Origin: Liolophura sinensis
Taxonomy: Eukaryota; Mollusca; Polyplacophora; Chitonida; Chitonidae
Length of the DNA stretch: 17,265 nt
Direction: 5' to 3'
Assembly: GCF_032854445.1 (NCBI RefSeq)
Contig: NW_027018533.1
Span: 1 to 17,265 of the forward strand
The stretch's first letter is position 1; the number at the start of each line of letters is the position of its first letter. Positions 1 through 9,856 of this stretch are shown one piece after another. The translations under genes and the position numbers were made by a program. Under the pieces are notes generated by a model. That model saw only the letters and a program-made list of their open reading frames with translations, searched no databases and was not told the DNA's origin.

Positions 1-530
1 GCAGCTGTTGAAAAAATTGCATATTTCCTTGGTTTCCATGGAGTAAGAGCCGTTGATAGGGCACGTGACTTTGCACATAAATGCTCATTCAATTGTCGCT
101 ACAGCCAAAAGTATTGGTCGGAGAGCAACGCGGTTTTGCACCATTCGATTTCTCGTCACAAAATACGTCGGATTAGCCTCTTACCAGCAGCATTGGAACA
201 GTTTATCCACTTTTGGATTTTTGCCTGGGCTTTTTGCTAATTAAATTCCGCTACATATTTTATGTAATATCGCGACTGGTCATTACTATAATCAACTTTT
301 GATTATAAGTTATGTGCCCTTCGGTAGCCCAGAAGACGTCAAATCTTTGGGCCAAGCCCATTTAACTCATCCAGCAATTGTCTTACTTCTAAGTCGAAGA
401 CAAACTCAATGTCTTTATCTACATGTTGAAAAACCACACCATTTGTATATAAAAAAACACAAGGTACTTGATACAGTCTGCTGTAAAAAGTACAATTGAA
501 CACTGACCCACATCAATAAGGTGCCAAAAG
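1..530. repeat. Monomer 1, type A4, left-truncated by window
   Basis: It begins 23 bases into the monomer. GCAGCTGTTG, GTTGATAGG and TTTATCCAC match only monomer 2193. Small gains include an extra A at 11-16, an extra G in GATAGGGCACG, an extra G in TTTGCACAT, an extra T in CGGTTTTGCA and a seventh A in the TATATAAAAAAAC run. CACGTGACTT replaces the usual CACGTGATTT. Confidence 0.88.
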
Positions 531-1078
531 ATGCGCAATTGGGCCAGGCATCTCCAGCTGTTGAAAAATTGCAAATTTCCTTGGTTTCCATGGAGTAAGA
601 GCCGTTGTTAGGCACGTGATTTTCACATAAATGCTCATTCAATTGTCGCTACAGCCAAAAGTATTGGTCAGAGAGCAACGCGGTTTGCACCATTCGATTT
701 CTCGTCACAAAATACGTCGGATTAGCCTCTTACCAGCAGCATTGGAACAGTTTTTCCACTTTTGGATTTTTGCCTGGGCTTTTTGCTAATTAAATTCCGC
801 TACATATTTTATGTAATATCGCGACTGGTGATTACTATAATCAACTTTTGATTATAAGTTATGTGCCCTTCGGTAGCCCAGAAGACGTCAAATCTTTGGG
901 CCAAGCCCATTTAACTCATCCAGCAATTGTCTTACTTCTAAGTCGAAGACAAACTCAATGTCTTTATCTACATGTTGAAAAACCACACCATTTGTATATA
1001 AAAAACACAAGGTACTTGATACAGTCTGCTGTAAAAAGTACAATTAAACACTGACCCACATCAATAAGGTGCCAAAAG
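531..1078. repeat. Monomer 2, type A1, 548 bp
   Basis: It is tagged by TTGGTCAGAGAG near 667 and CTGGTGATTAC near 827, both shared with monomer 2737. It has GTTGTTAGGC and AATTAAATTCC. It ends in the A-type ACAATTAAACAC and shows no indel relative to the 548-bp form. Confidence 0.9.
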
Positions 1079-1644
1079 ATGCGCAATTGGGCCAGGCATC
1101 TCCAGCTGTTGAAAAACTGCAAATTTCCTTGGTTTCCATGGAGTAAGAGCCGTTGCTGGGCACGTGATTTTCACATAAATGCTCATTCAATTGTCGCTAC
1201 AGCCAAAAGTATTGGTCGGAGAGCAACGCGGTTTGCACCATTCGATTTCTCGTCACAAAATACGTCGGATTAGCCTCTTACCAGCAGCATTGGAACAGTT
1301 TTTCCACTTTGGGATTTTTGCCTGGGCTTTTTGCTAATTAAATTCCGCAGCATTTACTATGTAATATCGCGACTGGTCATTACTATAATCAACTTTTGAT
1401 TATAAGTTATGTGCCCTTCGGTAGCCCAGAAGACGTCAAATCTTTGGGCCAAGCCCATTTAACTCACCCAGCAATTGTCTTACTTCTAAGTCGAAGACAA
1501 ACTCAATGTCTTTATCTACATGTTGAAAAACCACACCATTTGTATATAAAAAACACAAGGTACTTGATACAGTCTGCTGTAAAAAGTACAATTGAACTAA
1601 AAAGTACAATTGAACACTGACCCACATCAATAAGGTGCCAAAAG
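1079..1644. repeat. Monomer 3, type A2, 566 bp with 18-bp internal duplication
   Basis: It is tagged by AAACTGCAA, GTTGCTGGGC, CCACTTTGGG, CCGCAGCATTTACT and CTCACCCAGC. Several of these states (GCTGGG, ACTATG, CACCCAG, TTGAACAC) are those of subfamily B. The excess length comes from a tandem duplication at 1581-1615. Confidence 0.9.
1581..1615. repeat. 18-bp tandem duplication inside a monomer
   Basis: AAAAAGTACAATTGAACT at 1581-1598 is followed directly by a second copy, lacking its last base, at 1599-1615. No other monomer carries it, and the matching A2 monomer at 3283 has a single copy. A replication-slippage event is the simplest reading; a local assembly error is the alternative. Confidence 0.93.
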
Positions 1645-2192
1645 ATGCGCAATTGGGCCAGGCATCTCCAGCTGTTGAAAAATTGCAAATTCCTTGGTTT
1701 TCCATGGAGTAAGAGCCGTTGTTACGCACGTGATTTTCACATAAATGCTCATTCAATTGTAGCTACAGCCATAAGTGTTGGTCGGAGAGCAACGCGGTTT
1801 GCACCATTCGATTTCTCGTCACAAAATACGTCGGATTAGCCTCTTACCAGCAGCATTGGAACAGTTTTTCCACTTTTGGATTTTGCCTGGGCTTTTTGCT
1901 AATTCAACTCGGCTACCTATTTTATGTAATATCGCGACTGGTCATTACTATAGTCAACTTTTGATTATAAGTTATGTGTCCTTCGGTAGCCCAGAAGACG
2001 TCAAATTTTTGGGCCAAGCCCATTTAACTCATCCAGCAATTGTCTTACTTCTAAGTCGAAGACAAACTCAATGTCTTTATCTACATGTTGAAAAACCACA
2101 CCATTTGTATATAAAAAACACAAGGTACTTGATACAGTCTGCTGTAAAAAGTACAATTTAAACACTGACCCACATCAATAAGGTGCCAAAAG
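1645..2192. repeat. Monomer 4, type A3, 548 bp
   Basis: It is tagged by GTTGTTACGC, GTAGCTACAGCCATAAGTG, AATTCAACTCGGC, TATAGTCAAC and GTGTCCTTCGG. Unique states are CTACCTATTTT and CAAATTTTTGG. Four one-base indels cancel out: GCAAATTCC short, GGTTTTCC long, GGATTTTGCC short and CAATTTAAAC long. Confidence 0.88.
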
Positions 2193-2736
2193 ATGCGCAA
2201 TTGGGCCAGGCATCTGCAGCTGTTGAAAAATTGCAAATTTCCTTGGTTTCCATGGAGTAAGAGCCGTTGATAGGCACGTGATTTTCACATAAATGCTCAT
2301 TCAATTGTCGCTACAGCCAAAAGTATTGGTCGGAGAGCAACGCGGTTTGCACCATCGATTCTCGTCACAAAATACGTCGGATTAGCCTCTTACCAGCAGC
2401 ATTGGAACAGTTTATCCACTTTTGGATTTTTGCCTGGGCTTTTTGCTAATTAAATTCCGCTACATATTTTATGTAATATCGCGACTGGTCATTACTATAA
2501 TCAACTTTTGATTATAAGTTATGTGCCCTTCGGTAGCCCAGAAGACGTCAAATCTTTGGCCAAGCCCATTTAACTCATCCAGCAATTGTCTTACTTCTAA
2601 GTCGAAGACAAACTCAATGTCTTTATCTACATGTTGAAAACCACACCATTTGTATATAAAAAACACAAGGTACTTGATACAGTCTGCTGTAAAAAGTACA
2701 ATTGAACACTGACCCACATCAATAAGGTGCCAAAAG
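2193..2736. repeat. Monomer 5, type A4, 544 bp
   Basis: CATCTGCAGCTG, GTTGATAGGC and TTTATCCAC match monomer 1. Four single-base losses explain the length: two in CACCATCGATTCTCG, one in CTTTGGCCAAG and one in GTTGAAAACCAC. All but one lie in homopolymer runs or repeated-base contexts. Confidence 0.88.
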
Positions 2737-3282
2737 ATGCGCAATTGGGCCAGGCAATCTCCAGCTGTTGAAAATTGCAAATTTCCTTGGTTTCCATGGA
2801 GTAAGAGCCGTTGTTAGGCACGTGATTTTCACATAAATGCTCATTCAATTGTCGCTACAGCCAAAAGTATTGGTCAGAGAGCAACGCGGTTTGCACCATT
2901 CGATTTCTCGTCACAAAATACGTCGGATTAGCCTCTTACCAGCAGCATTGGAACAGTTTTTCCACTTTTGGATTTTTGCCTGGGCTTTTTGCTAATTAAA
3001 TTCGCTACATATTTTATGTAATATCGCGACTGGTGATTACTATAATCAACTTTTGATTATAAGTTATGTGCCCTTCGGTAGCCCAGAAGACGTCAAATCT
3101 TTGGGCCAAGCCCATTTAACTCATCCAGCAATTGTCTTACTTCTAAGTCGAAGACAAACTCAATGTCTTTATCTACATGTTGAAAAACCACACCATTTGT
3201 ATATAAAAAACACAAGTACTTGATACAGTCTGCTGTAAAAAGTACAATTAAACACTGACCCACATCAATAAGGTGCCAAAAG
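2737..3282. repeat. Monomer 6, type A1, 546 bp
   Basis: GGTCAGAGAG and CTGGTGATTAC match monomer 531. Indels are CAGGCAATCTCC (gain) and GTTGAAAATTG, AAATTCGCTAC and CACAAGTACTTG (losses). I see no clear substitution relative to 531-1078, so the difference is almost entirely indels. Confidence 0.88.
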
Positions 3283-3828
3283 ATGCGCAATTGGGCCAGG
3301 CATCTCCAGCTGTTGAAAAACTGCAATTTCCTTGGTTTCCAATGGAGTAAGAGCCGTTGCTGGCACGTGATTTTCACATAAATGCTCATTCAATTGTCGC
3401 TACAGCCAAAAGTATTGGTCGGAGAGCAAACGCGGTTTGCACCATTCGATTTCTCGTCACAAAATACGTCGGATTAGCCTCTTACCAGCAGCATTGGAAC
3501 AGTTTTTCCACTTTGGGATTTTTGCTGGGCTTTTTGCTAATTAAATTCCGCAGCATTTACTATGTAATATCGCGACTGGTCATTACTATAATCAACTTTT
3601 GTTATAAGTTATGTGCCCTTCGGTAGCCCAGAAGACGTCAAATCTTTGGGCCAAGCCCATTTAACTCACCCAGCAATTGTCTTACTTCTAAGTCGAAGAC
3701 AAACTCAATGTCTTTATCTACATGTTGAAAAAACCAACCATTTGTATATAAAAAACACAAGGTACTTGATACAGTCTGCTGTAAAAAGTACAATTGAACA
3801 CTGACCCACATCAATAAGGTGCCAAAAG
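3283..3828. repeat. Monomer 7, type A2, 546 bp
   Basis: AAACTGCAA, CCACTTTGGG, CAGCATTTACT and CTCACCCAGC match monomer 1079. Indels are numerous: CTGCAATTTCC, TTCCAATGGAG, GTTGCTGGCAC, GCAAACGCGG, TTTTTGCTGGG and ACTTTTGTTATAAG. AAAAAACCAACC replaces the usual AAAAACCACACC. The 18-bp duplication of 1079-1644 is absent. Confidence 0.88.
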
Positions 3829-4376
3829 ATGCGCAATTGGGCCAGGCATCTCCAGCTGTTGAAAAATTGCAAATTTCCTTGGTTTCCATGGAGTAAGAGC
3901 CGTTGTTAGGCACGTGATTTTCACATAAATGCTCTTTCAATTGTAGCTACAGCATAAGTGTTGGTCGGAGAGCAACGCGGTTTGCACCATTCGATTTCTC
4001 GTCACAAAATACGTCGGATTAGCCTCTTACCAGCAGCATTGGAACAGTTTTTCCACTTTTGGATTTTTGCCTGGGCTTTTTGCTAATTCAACTCGGCTAC
4101 ATATTTTATGTAATATCGCGACTGGTCATTACTATAGTCAACTTTTTGATTATAAGTTATGTGTCCTTCGGTAGCCCAGAAGACGTCAAATCTTTGGCCA
4201 AGCCCATTTAACGCATCCAGCAATTGTCTTACTTCTAAGTCGAAGACAAACTCAATGTCTTTATCTACATGTTGAAAAACCACACCATTTGTATATAAAA
4301 AACACAAGGTACTTGATACAGTCTGCTGTAAAAAGTATAATTAAAACACTGACCCACATCAATAAGGTGCCAAAAG
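3829..4376. repeat. Monomer 8, type A3, 548 bp
   Basis: GTAGCTACAG, ATAAGTGTTGG, AATTCAACTCGGC, TATAGTCAAC and GTGTCCTTCGG match monomer 1645. True differences include TTAGGC instead of TTACGC, GCTCTTTC instead of GCTCATTC, and TTAACGCATCC. Four indels (ACAGCATAAG, CTTTTTGAT, CTTTGGCCAAG, ATTAAAACACT) cancel in length. Confidence 0.86.
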
Positions 4377-4923
4377 ATGCGCAATTGGGCCAGGCATCTC
4401 CAGCTGTTGAAAAATTGGAAATTTCCTTGGTTTCCATGGAGTAAGAGCCGTTGTAGGCACGTGATTTTCACATAAATGCTCATTCAATTGTCGCTACAGC
4501 CTAAAGTATTGGTCGGAGAGCAACGCGGTTTGCACCATTCGATTTCTCGTCACAAAATACGTCGGATTAGCCTCTTACCAGCAGCATTGGAACAGTTTTT
4601 CCACTTTTGGATTTTTGCCTGGGCTTTTTGCTAATTAAATTCCGCTACATATTTTATGTAATATCGCGACTGGTCATTACTATAATCAACTTTTGATTAT
4701 AAGTTATGTGCCCTTCGGTAGCCCAGAAGACGTCAAATCTTTGGGCCAAGCCCATTTAACTCATCCAGCAATTGTCTTACTTCTAAGTCGAAGACAAACT
4801 CAATGTCTTTATCTACATGTTGAAAAACCACACCATTTGTATATAAAAAACACAAGGTACTTGATACAGTCTGCTGTAAAAAGTACAATTAAACACTGAC
4901 CCACATCAATAAGGTGCCAAAAG
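4377..4923. repeat. Monomer 9, A-type, unclassified, 547 bp
   Basis: It sits where the four-monomer order predicts A4 but lacks the A4 tags. It has AATTGGAAATT (a state otherwise seen in B1 and B2), GTTGTAGGC (one base short) and a private GCCTAAAGTATT. The remainder matches the plain A consensus. Confidence 0.86.
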
Positions 4924-5471
4924 ATGCGCAATTGGGCCAGGCATCTCCAGCTGTTGAAAAATTGCAAATTTCCTTGGTTTCCATGGAGTAAGAGCCGTTG
5001 TTACGCACGTGATTTTCACATAAATGCTCATTCAATTGTAGCTACAGCCATAAGTGTTGGTCGGAGAGCAACGCGGTTTGCACCATTCGATTTCTCGTCA
5101 CAAAATACGTCGGATTAGCCTCTTACCAGCAGCATTGGAACAGTTTTTCCACTTTTGGATTTTTGCCTGGGCTTTTTGCTAATTAAATTCCGCTACATAT
5201 TTTATGTAATATCGCGACTGGTCATTACTATATTCAACTTTTGATTATAAGTTATGTGCCCTTCGGTAGCCCAGAAGACGTCAAATCTTTGGGCCAAGCC
5301 CATTTAACTCATCCAGCAATTGTCTTACTTCTAAGTCGAAGACAAACTCAATGTCTTTATCTACATGTTGAAAAACCACACCATTTGTATATAAAAAACA
5401 CAAGGTACTTGATACAGTCTGCTGTAAAAAGTACAATTAAACACTGACCCACATCAATAAGGTGCCAAAAG
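4924..5471. repeat. Monomer 10, A-type with A3-like left half, 548 bp
   Basis: The left half carries the A3 states GTTACGC and GTAGCTACAGCCATAAGTG. The right half has plain-A AATTAAATTCCGC and then TATATTCAAC, the state fixed in subfamily B. It is a mosaic by diagnostic sites. Confidence 0.86.
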
Positions 5472-6020
5472 ATGCGCAATTGGGCCAGGCATCTCCAGCT
5501 GTTGAAAAATTGCAAATTTCCTTGGTTTCCATGGAGTAAGAGCCGTTGTTAGGCACGTGATTTTCACATAAATGCTCATTCAATTGTCGCTACAGCCAAA
5601 AGTATTGGTCGGAGAGCAACGCGGTTTGCACCATTCGATTTCTCGTCACAATATACGTCGGATTAGCCTCTTACCAGCAGCATTGGAACAGTTTTTTCCA
5701 CTTTTGGATTTTTGCCTGGGCTTTTTGCTAATTAAATTCCGCTACATATTTTATGTAATATCGCGACTGGTCATTACTATAATCAACTTTTGATTATAAG
5801 TTATGTGCCCTTCGGTAGCCCAGAAGACGTCAAATCTTTGGGCCAAGCCCATTTAACGCATCCAGCAATTGTCTTACTTCTAAGTCGAAGACAAACTCAA
5901 TGTCTTTATCTACATGTTGAAAAACCACACCATTTGTATATAAAAAACACAAGGTACTTGATACAGTCTGCTGTAAAAAGTACAATTAAACACTGACCCA
6001 CATCAATAAGGTGCCAAAAG
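5472..6020. repeat. Monomer 11, A-type, 549 bp
   Basis: It is near the plain A consensus. Private CACAATATACG, one extra T in CAGTTTTTTCCAC and TTAACGCATCC (shared with 3829 and 7664) distinguish it. Confidence 0.86.
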
Positions 6021-6567
6021 ATGCGCAATTGGGCCAGGCATCTCCAGCTGTTGAAAATTGCAAATTTCCTTGGTTTCCATGGAGTAAGAGCCGTTGTTAG
6101 GCACGTGATTTTCACATAAATGCTCATTCAATTGTCGCTACAGCCAAAAGTATTGGTCAGAGAGCAACGCGGTTTGCACCATTCGATTTCTCGTCACAAA
6201 ATACGTCGGATTAGCCTCTTACCAGCAGCATTGGAACAGTTTTTCCACTTTTGGATTTCTGCCTGGGCTTTTTGCTAATTAAATTCCGCTACATATTTTT
6301 TGTAATATCGCGACTGGTCATTACTATAATCAACTTTTGATTATAAGTTATGTGCCCTTCGGTAGCCCAGAAGACGTCAAATCTTTGGGCCAAGCCCATT
6401 TAACTCATCCAGCAATTGTCTTACTTCTAAGTCGAAGACAAACTCAATGTCTTTATCTACATGTTGAAAAACCACACCATTTGTATATAAAAAACACAAG
6501 GTACTTGATACAGTCTGCTGTAAAAAGTACAATTAAACACTGACCCACATCAATAAGGTGCCAAAAG
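6021..6567. repeat. Monomer 12, A1-like, 547 bp
   Basis: GGTCAGAGAG is shared with monomers 531 and 2737, but CTGGTGATTAC is not. Private changes are GGATTTCTGCC and CATATTTTTTGTAA, the latter changing the right arm of the TACAT/ATGTA dyad. One A is missing in GTTGAAAATTG. Confidence 0.86.
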
Positions 6568-7115
6568 ATGCGCAATTGGGCCAGGCATCTCCAGCTGTTG
6601 AAAAATTGCAAATTTCCTTGGTTTCCATGGAGTAAGAGCCGTTGCTGGGCACGTGATTTTCACATAAATGCTCATTCAATTGTCGCTACAGCCAAAAGTA
6701 TTGGTCGGAGAGCAACGCGGTTTGCACCATTCGATTTCTCGTCACAAAATACGTCGGATTAGCCTCTTATCAGCAGCATTGGAACAGTTTTTCCACTTTT
6801 GGATTTTTGCCTGGGCTTTTTGCTAATTAAATTCTTCTACATTTACTATGTAATATCGCGACTGGTCATTACTATATTCAACTTTTGATTATAAGTTATG
6901 TGCCCTTCGGTAGCCCAGAAGAGGTCAAATCTTTGGGCCAAGCCCATTTAACTCATCCAGCAATTGTCTTACTTCTAAGTCGAAGACAAACTCAATGTCT
7001 TTATCTACATGTTGAAAAACCACACCATTTGTATATAAAAAACACAAGGTACTTGATACAGTCTGCTGTAAAAAGTACAATTAAACACTGATCCACATCA
7101 ATAAGGTGCCAAAAG
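6568..7115. repeat. Monomer 13, A2-like, 548 bp
   Basis: GTTGCTGGGC and CATTTACTATG link it to A2. TATATTCAAC is a B state. Private changes are CTTATCAGCAG, AAATTCTTCTAC, GAAGAGGTCAAA (removing the GACGTC palindrome) and CACTGATCCAC. Confidence 0.86.
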
Positions 7116-7663
7116 ATGCGCAATTGGGCCAGGCATCTCCAGCTGTTGAAAAATTGCAAATTTCCTTGGTTTCCATGGAGTAAGAGCCGTTGTTAGGCAC
7201 GTGATTTTCACATAAATGCTCATTCAATTGTCGCTACAGCCAAAAGTATTGGTCGGAGAGCAACGCGGTTTGCACCATTCGATTTCTCGTCACAAAATAC
7301 GTCGGATTAGCCTCTTACCAGCAGCATTGGAACAGTTTTTCCACTCTTGGATTTTTGCCTGGGCTTTTTGCTAATTCAACTCGGCTACATTTACTATGTA
7401 ATATCGCGACTGGTCATTACTATAGTCAACTTTTGATTATAAGTTATGTGCCCTTCGGTAGCCCAGAAGACGTCAAATCTTTGGGCCAAGCCCATTTAAC
7501 TCATCCAGCAATTGTCTTACTTCTAAGTCGAAGACAAACTCAATGTCTTTACCTACATGTTGAAAAACCACACCATTTGTATATATAAAACACAAGGTAC
7601 TTGATACAGTCTGCTGTAAAAAGTACAATTAAACACTGACCCACATCAATAAGGTGCCAAAAG
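7116..7663. repeat. Monomer 14, A3-like right half, 548 bp
   Basis: AATTCAACTCGGC and TATAGTCAAC are A3 states, combined with CATTTACTATG as in A2. Private changes are CCACTCTTGG, CTTTACCTACATG and GTATATATAAAAC, the last altering the TATA-like string. Confidence 0.86.
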
Positions 7664-8211
7664 ATGCGCAATTGGGCCAGGCATCTCCAGCTGTTGAAAA
7701 ATTGCAAATTTCCTTGGTTTCCATGGAGTAAGAGCCGTTGTTACGCACGTGATTTTCACATAAATGCTCATTCAATTGTAGCTACAGCCAAAAGTATTGG
7801 TCGGAGAGCAACGCGGTTTGCACCATTCGATTTCTCGTCACAAAATACGTCGGATTAGCCTCTTACCAGCAGCATTGGAACAGTTTTTCCACTTTTGGAT
7901 TTTTGCCTGGGCTTTTTGCTAATTCAACCCGGCTACATATTTTATGTAATATCGCGACTGGTCATTACTATAGTCAACTTTTGATTATAAGTTATGTGCC
8001 CTTCGGTAGCCCAGAAGACGTCAAATCTTTGGGCCAAGCCCATTTAACGCATCCAGCAATTGTCTTACTTCTAAGTCGAAGACAAACTCAATGTCTTTAT
8101 CTACATGTTGAAAAACCACACCATTTGTATATAAAAAACACAAGGTACTTGATACAGTCTGCTGTAAAAAGTACAATTAAACACTGACCCACATCAATAA
8201 GGTGCCAAAAG
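7664..8211. repeat. Monomer 15, A3-like, 548 bp
   Basis: GTTACGC and GTAGCTACAG (A3) occur without the CATAAGTG change. AATTCAACCCGGC is private in one base, followed by TATAGTCAAC and TTAACGCATCC. This is the last monomer that is wholly A-type. Confidence 0.86.
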
Positions 8212-8759
8212 ATGCGCAATTGGGCCAGGCATCTCCAGCTGTTGAAAAATTGCAAATTTCCTTGGTTTCCATGGAGAAAGAGCAGTGGCTGGGCACGTGA
8301 TTTTCACATAAATGCTCATTCAATTGTCGCTACAACCAAAAGTATTGGTCGGAGAGCAACGCGGTTTGCACCATTCGATTTCTCGTCACAAAATACGTCG
8401 GATTAGCCTCTTACCAGCACGATTGGAGCATTTTTTTTACTTTCGGATTTTTGCCTGGTCCTTTTGCTAATTGAAATCGGCTACATGTACTATGTACCAT
8501 CGCGACTGGTCATTACTATATTCAACTTTTGATTATAAGTTATGTGCCCTTCGGTAGCCCAGAAGATGTCAAATCTTTGGGCCAAGCCCATTTAACTCAC
8601 CCAGCAAATGTCTTACTTCTATGTCGAAGATAAACTTAATCTCTTTATCTACATGTAGAAAAACCACACCATTTTTATATAAAAACCACAAGGTACTTGA
8701 TACAGTCTGCTGTAAAAAGTACAATTGAACACTGACCCACATCAATAAGGTGCCAAAAG
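8212..8759. repeat. Monomer 16, A/B chimeric junction monomer, 548 bp
   Basis: Left part: A states GGGCCAGG, CAGCTG, TTTTCACATAAATGCTC and GTCGCTAC. Right part from 8420: B5 states AGCACGATTGG and GTACCATCGC, then the general B states (CCTGGTCC, GATGTC, CAGCAAATG). Length is the standard 548 bp, so the two halves join in perfect register. Private changes cluster on both sides: GAGAAAGAGCAGTGG, TACAACCAAAAG, GGAGCATT, TTTCGGATT and TTCTATGTCG. Confidence 0.92.
8329..8419. other. Interval containing the A-to-B switch point
   Basis: The last A-specific base is C8328 (GTCGCT versus GTGGCT in B). The first B5-specific bases are 8420-8421 (CACGATTGG versus CAGCATTGG). The 91 bases between are identical in both families, apart from a private A in TACAACCAAAAG, so the exchange cannot be placed more finely. 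Confidence 0.85.
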
Positions 8760-9307
8760 ATGCGCAATTGGGTCAGGCATCTCCAGGTGTTGAAAAATTG
8801 GAAATTTCCTTGGTTTCCATGGAGTAAGAGCCGTTGCTGGGCACGTGATTTTGACATAAATGATGATTCAATTGTGGCTACAGCCAAAAGTATTGGTCGG
8901 AGAGTAACGCGGTTTGCACCATTCGATTTCTCGTCACAAAATACGTCAGATTAGCCTCTTACCAGCAGCATTGGAACATTTTTTCTACTTTTGGATTTTT
9001 GCCTGGTCCTTTTGCTAATTGAAATCGGCTACATGTACTATGTACAATCGCGACTGGTCATTACTATATTCAACTTTTGATTATAAGTTATGTGCCCTTC
9101 GGTAGCCCAGAAGATGTCAAATCTTTGGGCCAAGCCCATTTAACTCACCCAGCAAATGTCTTACTTCTAAGTCGAAGATAAACTTAATCTCTTTATCTAC
9201 ATGTAGAAAAACCACACCATTTTTATATAAAAACCACAAGGTACTTGATACAGTCTGCTGTAAAAAGTACAATTGAACACTGACCCACATCAATAAGGTG
9301 CCAAAAG
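8760..9307. repeat. Monomer 17, type B1, 548 bp
   Basis: It has AATTGGAAATT, CGTCAGATT and TTGCTAATTG. Private states relative to the other B1 copies are GAGTAACGCG and TTTTTTCTAC. Confidence 0.9.
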
Positions 9308-9856
9308 ATGCGCAATTTGGTCAGGCATCTCCAGGTGTTGAAAAATTGGAAATTTCCTTGGTTTCCATGGAGTAAGAGCCGTTGCTGGGCACGTGATTTT
9401 GACATAAATGATGATTCAATTGTGGCTACAGCCAAAAGTATTGGTCGGAGAGCAACGCGGTTTGCACCATTCGATTTCTCGTCACAAAATACGTCGGATT
9501 AGCCTCTTACCAGCAGCATTGGAACATTTTTTTCCACTTTTGGATTTTTGCCTGGTCCTTTTGCTCATTGAAATCGGCTACATGTACTATGTACAATCGC
9601 GACTGGTCATTACTATATTCAACTTTTGATTATAAGTTATGTGCCCTTCGGTAGCCCAGAAGATGTCAAATCTTTGGGCCAAGCCCATTTAACTCAACCA
9701 GCAAATGTCTTACTTCTAAGTCGAAGATAAACTTAATCTCTTTATCTACATGTAGAAAAACCACACCATTTTTATATAAAAACCACAAGGTACTTGATAC
9801 AGTCTGCTGTAAAAAGTACAATTGAACACTGACCCACATCAATAAGGTGCCAAAAG
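9308..9856. repeat. Monomer 18, type B2, 549 bp
   Basis: It has CAATTTGGTC, AATTGGAAATT, TTGCTCATTG and CTCAACCAGC. A seventh T in CATTTTTTTCC gives the extra base. Confidence 0.9.

Larger units (their letters stand above)
1..1644. repeat. HOR-A copy 1 (A4 partial, A1, A2)
   Basis: Variant states of this segment recur in the same order at about 2216-3828: GCAGCTG, GTTGATAGG and TTTATCCAC (A4); GGTCAGAGAG and CTGGTGATTAC (A1); AAACTGCAA, GTTGCTGG, CCACTTTGGG and CAGCATTTACT (A2). The two copies differ almost only by indels, including an 18-bp insertion here at 1581-1615. The copy continues less exactly through A3 (1645-2192), giving a four-monomer period of about 2.2 kb. Confidence 0.8.
2216..3828. 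repeat. HOR-A copy 2 (A4, A1, A2), indel-rich
   Basis: This is the second occurrence of the A4-A1-A2 order seen at 1-1644. Monomers here are 544, 546 and 546 bp because of many one-base gains and losses. The copy is less well formed at the base level than the monomers around it. The following A3 monomer (3829) matches 1645-2192 in its tagging states but has several true substitutions, and monomer 4377 lacks the A4 tags, so the strict four-monomer order ends here. Confidence 0.78.
1..8328. repeat. Subarray A (satellite subfamily A)
   Basis: About fifteen monomers carry the A diagnostic states: TTTTCACATAAATGCTC, GTCGCTACAG or GTAGCTACAG, AACAGTTTTTCC, CCTGGGCTTTTT, GAAGACGTC, CAGCAATTGTC, CATGTTGAAAA and TTTGTATATAAAAAACAC. 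Monomers differ from one another more than B copies of the same type do. For example, the segment after TTTTTGCTAATT is AAATTCCGC in some and CAACTCGGC in others. The left part shows a four-monomer HOR; from 4377 on the order of variants is less regular. The end given is the last A-specific base before the switch to B. Confidence 0.9.

Noticed and set aside
1436-1756. Minus-strand frame as a decayed transposon gene fragment
   Set aside because: The translation looks superficially protein-like, but I can match it to no transposase, integrase or reverse transcriptase motif. There are no terminal repeats or target-site duplications. A protein-profile search of the consensus monomer would settle it.
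1775-2161. Open frame of 128 codons, the longest in the window, plus recurring 64-106-codon frames on both strands
   Set aside because: They recur with the monomer, overlap each other on both strands and are broken by one-base indels. They differ between monomers mostly at amino-acid-changing sites (for example GAT/GGT and GAG/GCG on the minus strand at the CATCC/CACCC and ACTCAT/ACGCAT variants). A period of 548 is not divisible by three, so no frame continues from one monomer to the next. I recognise no domain.
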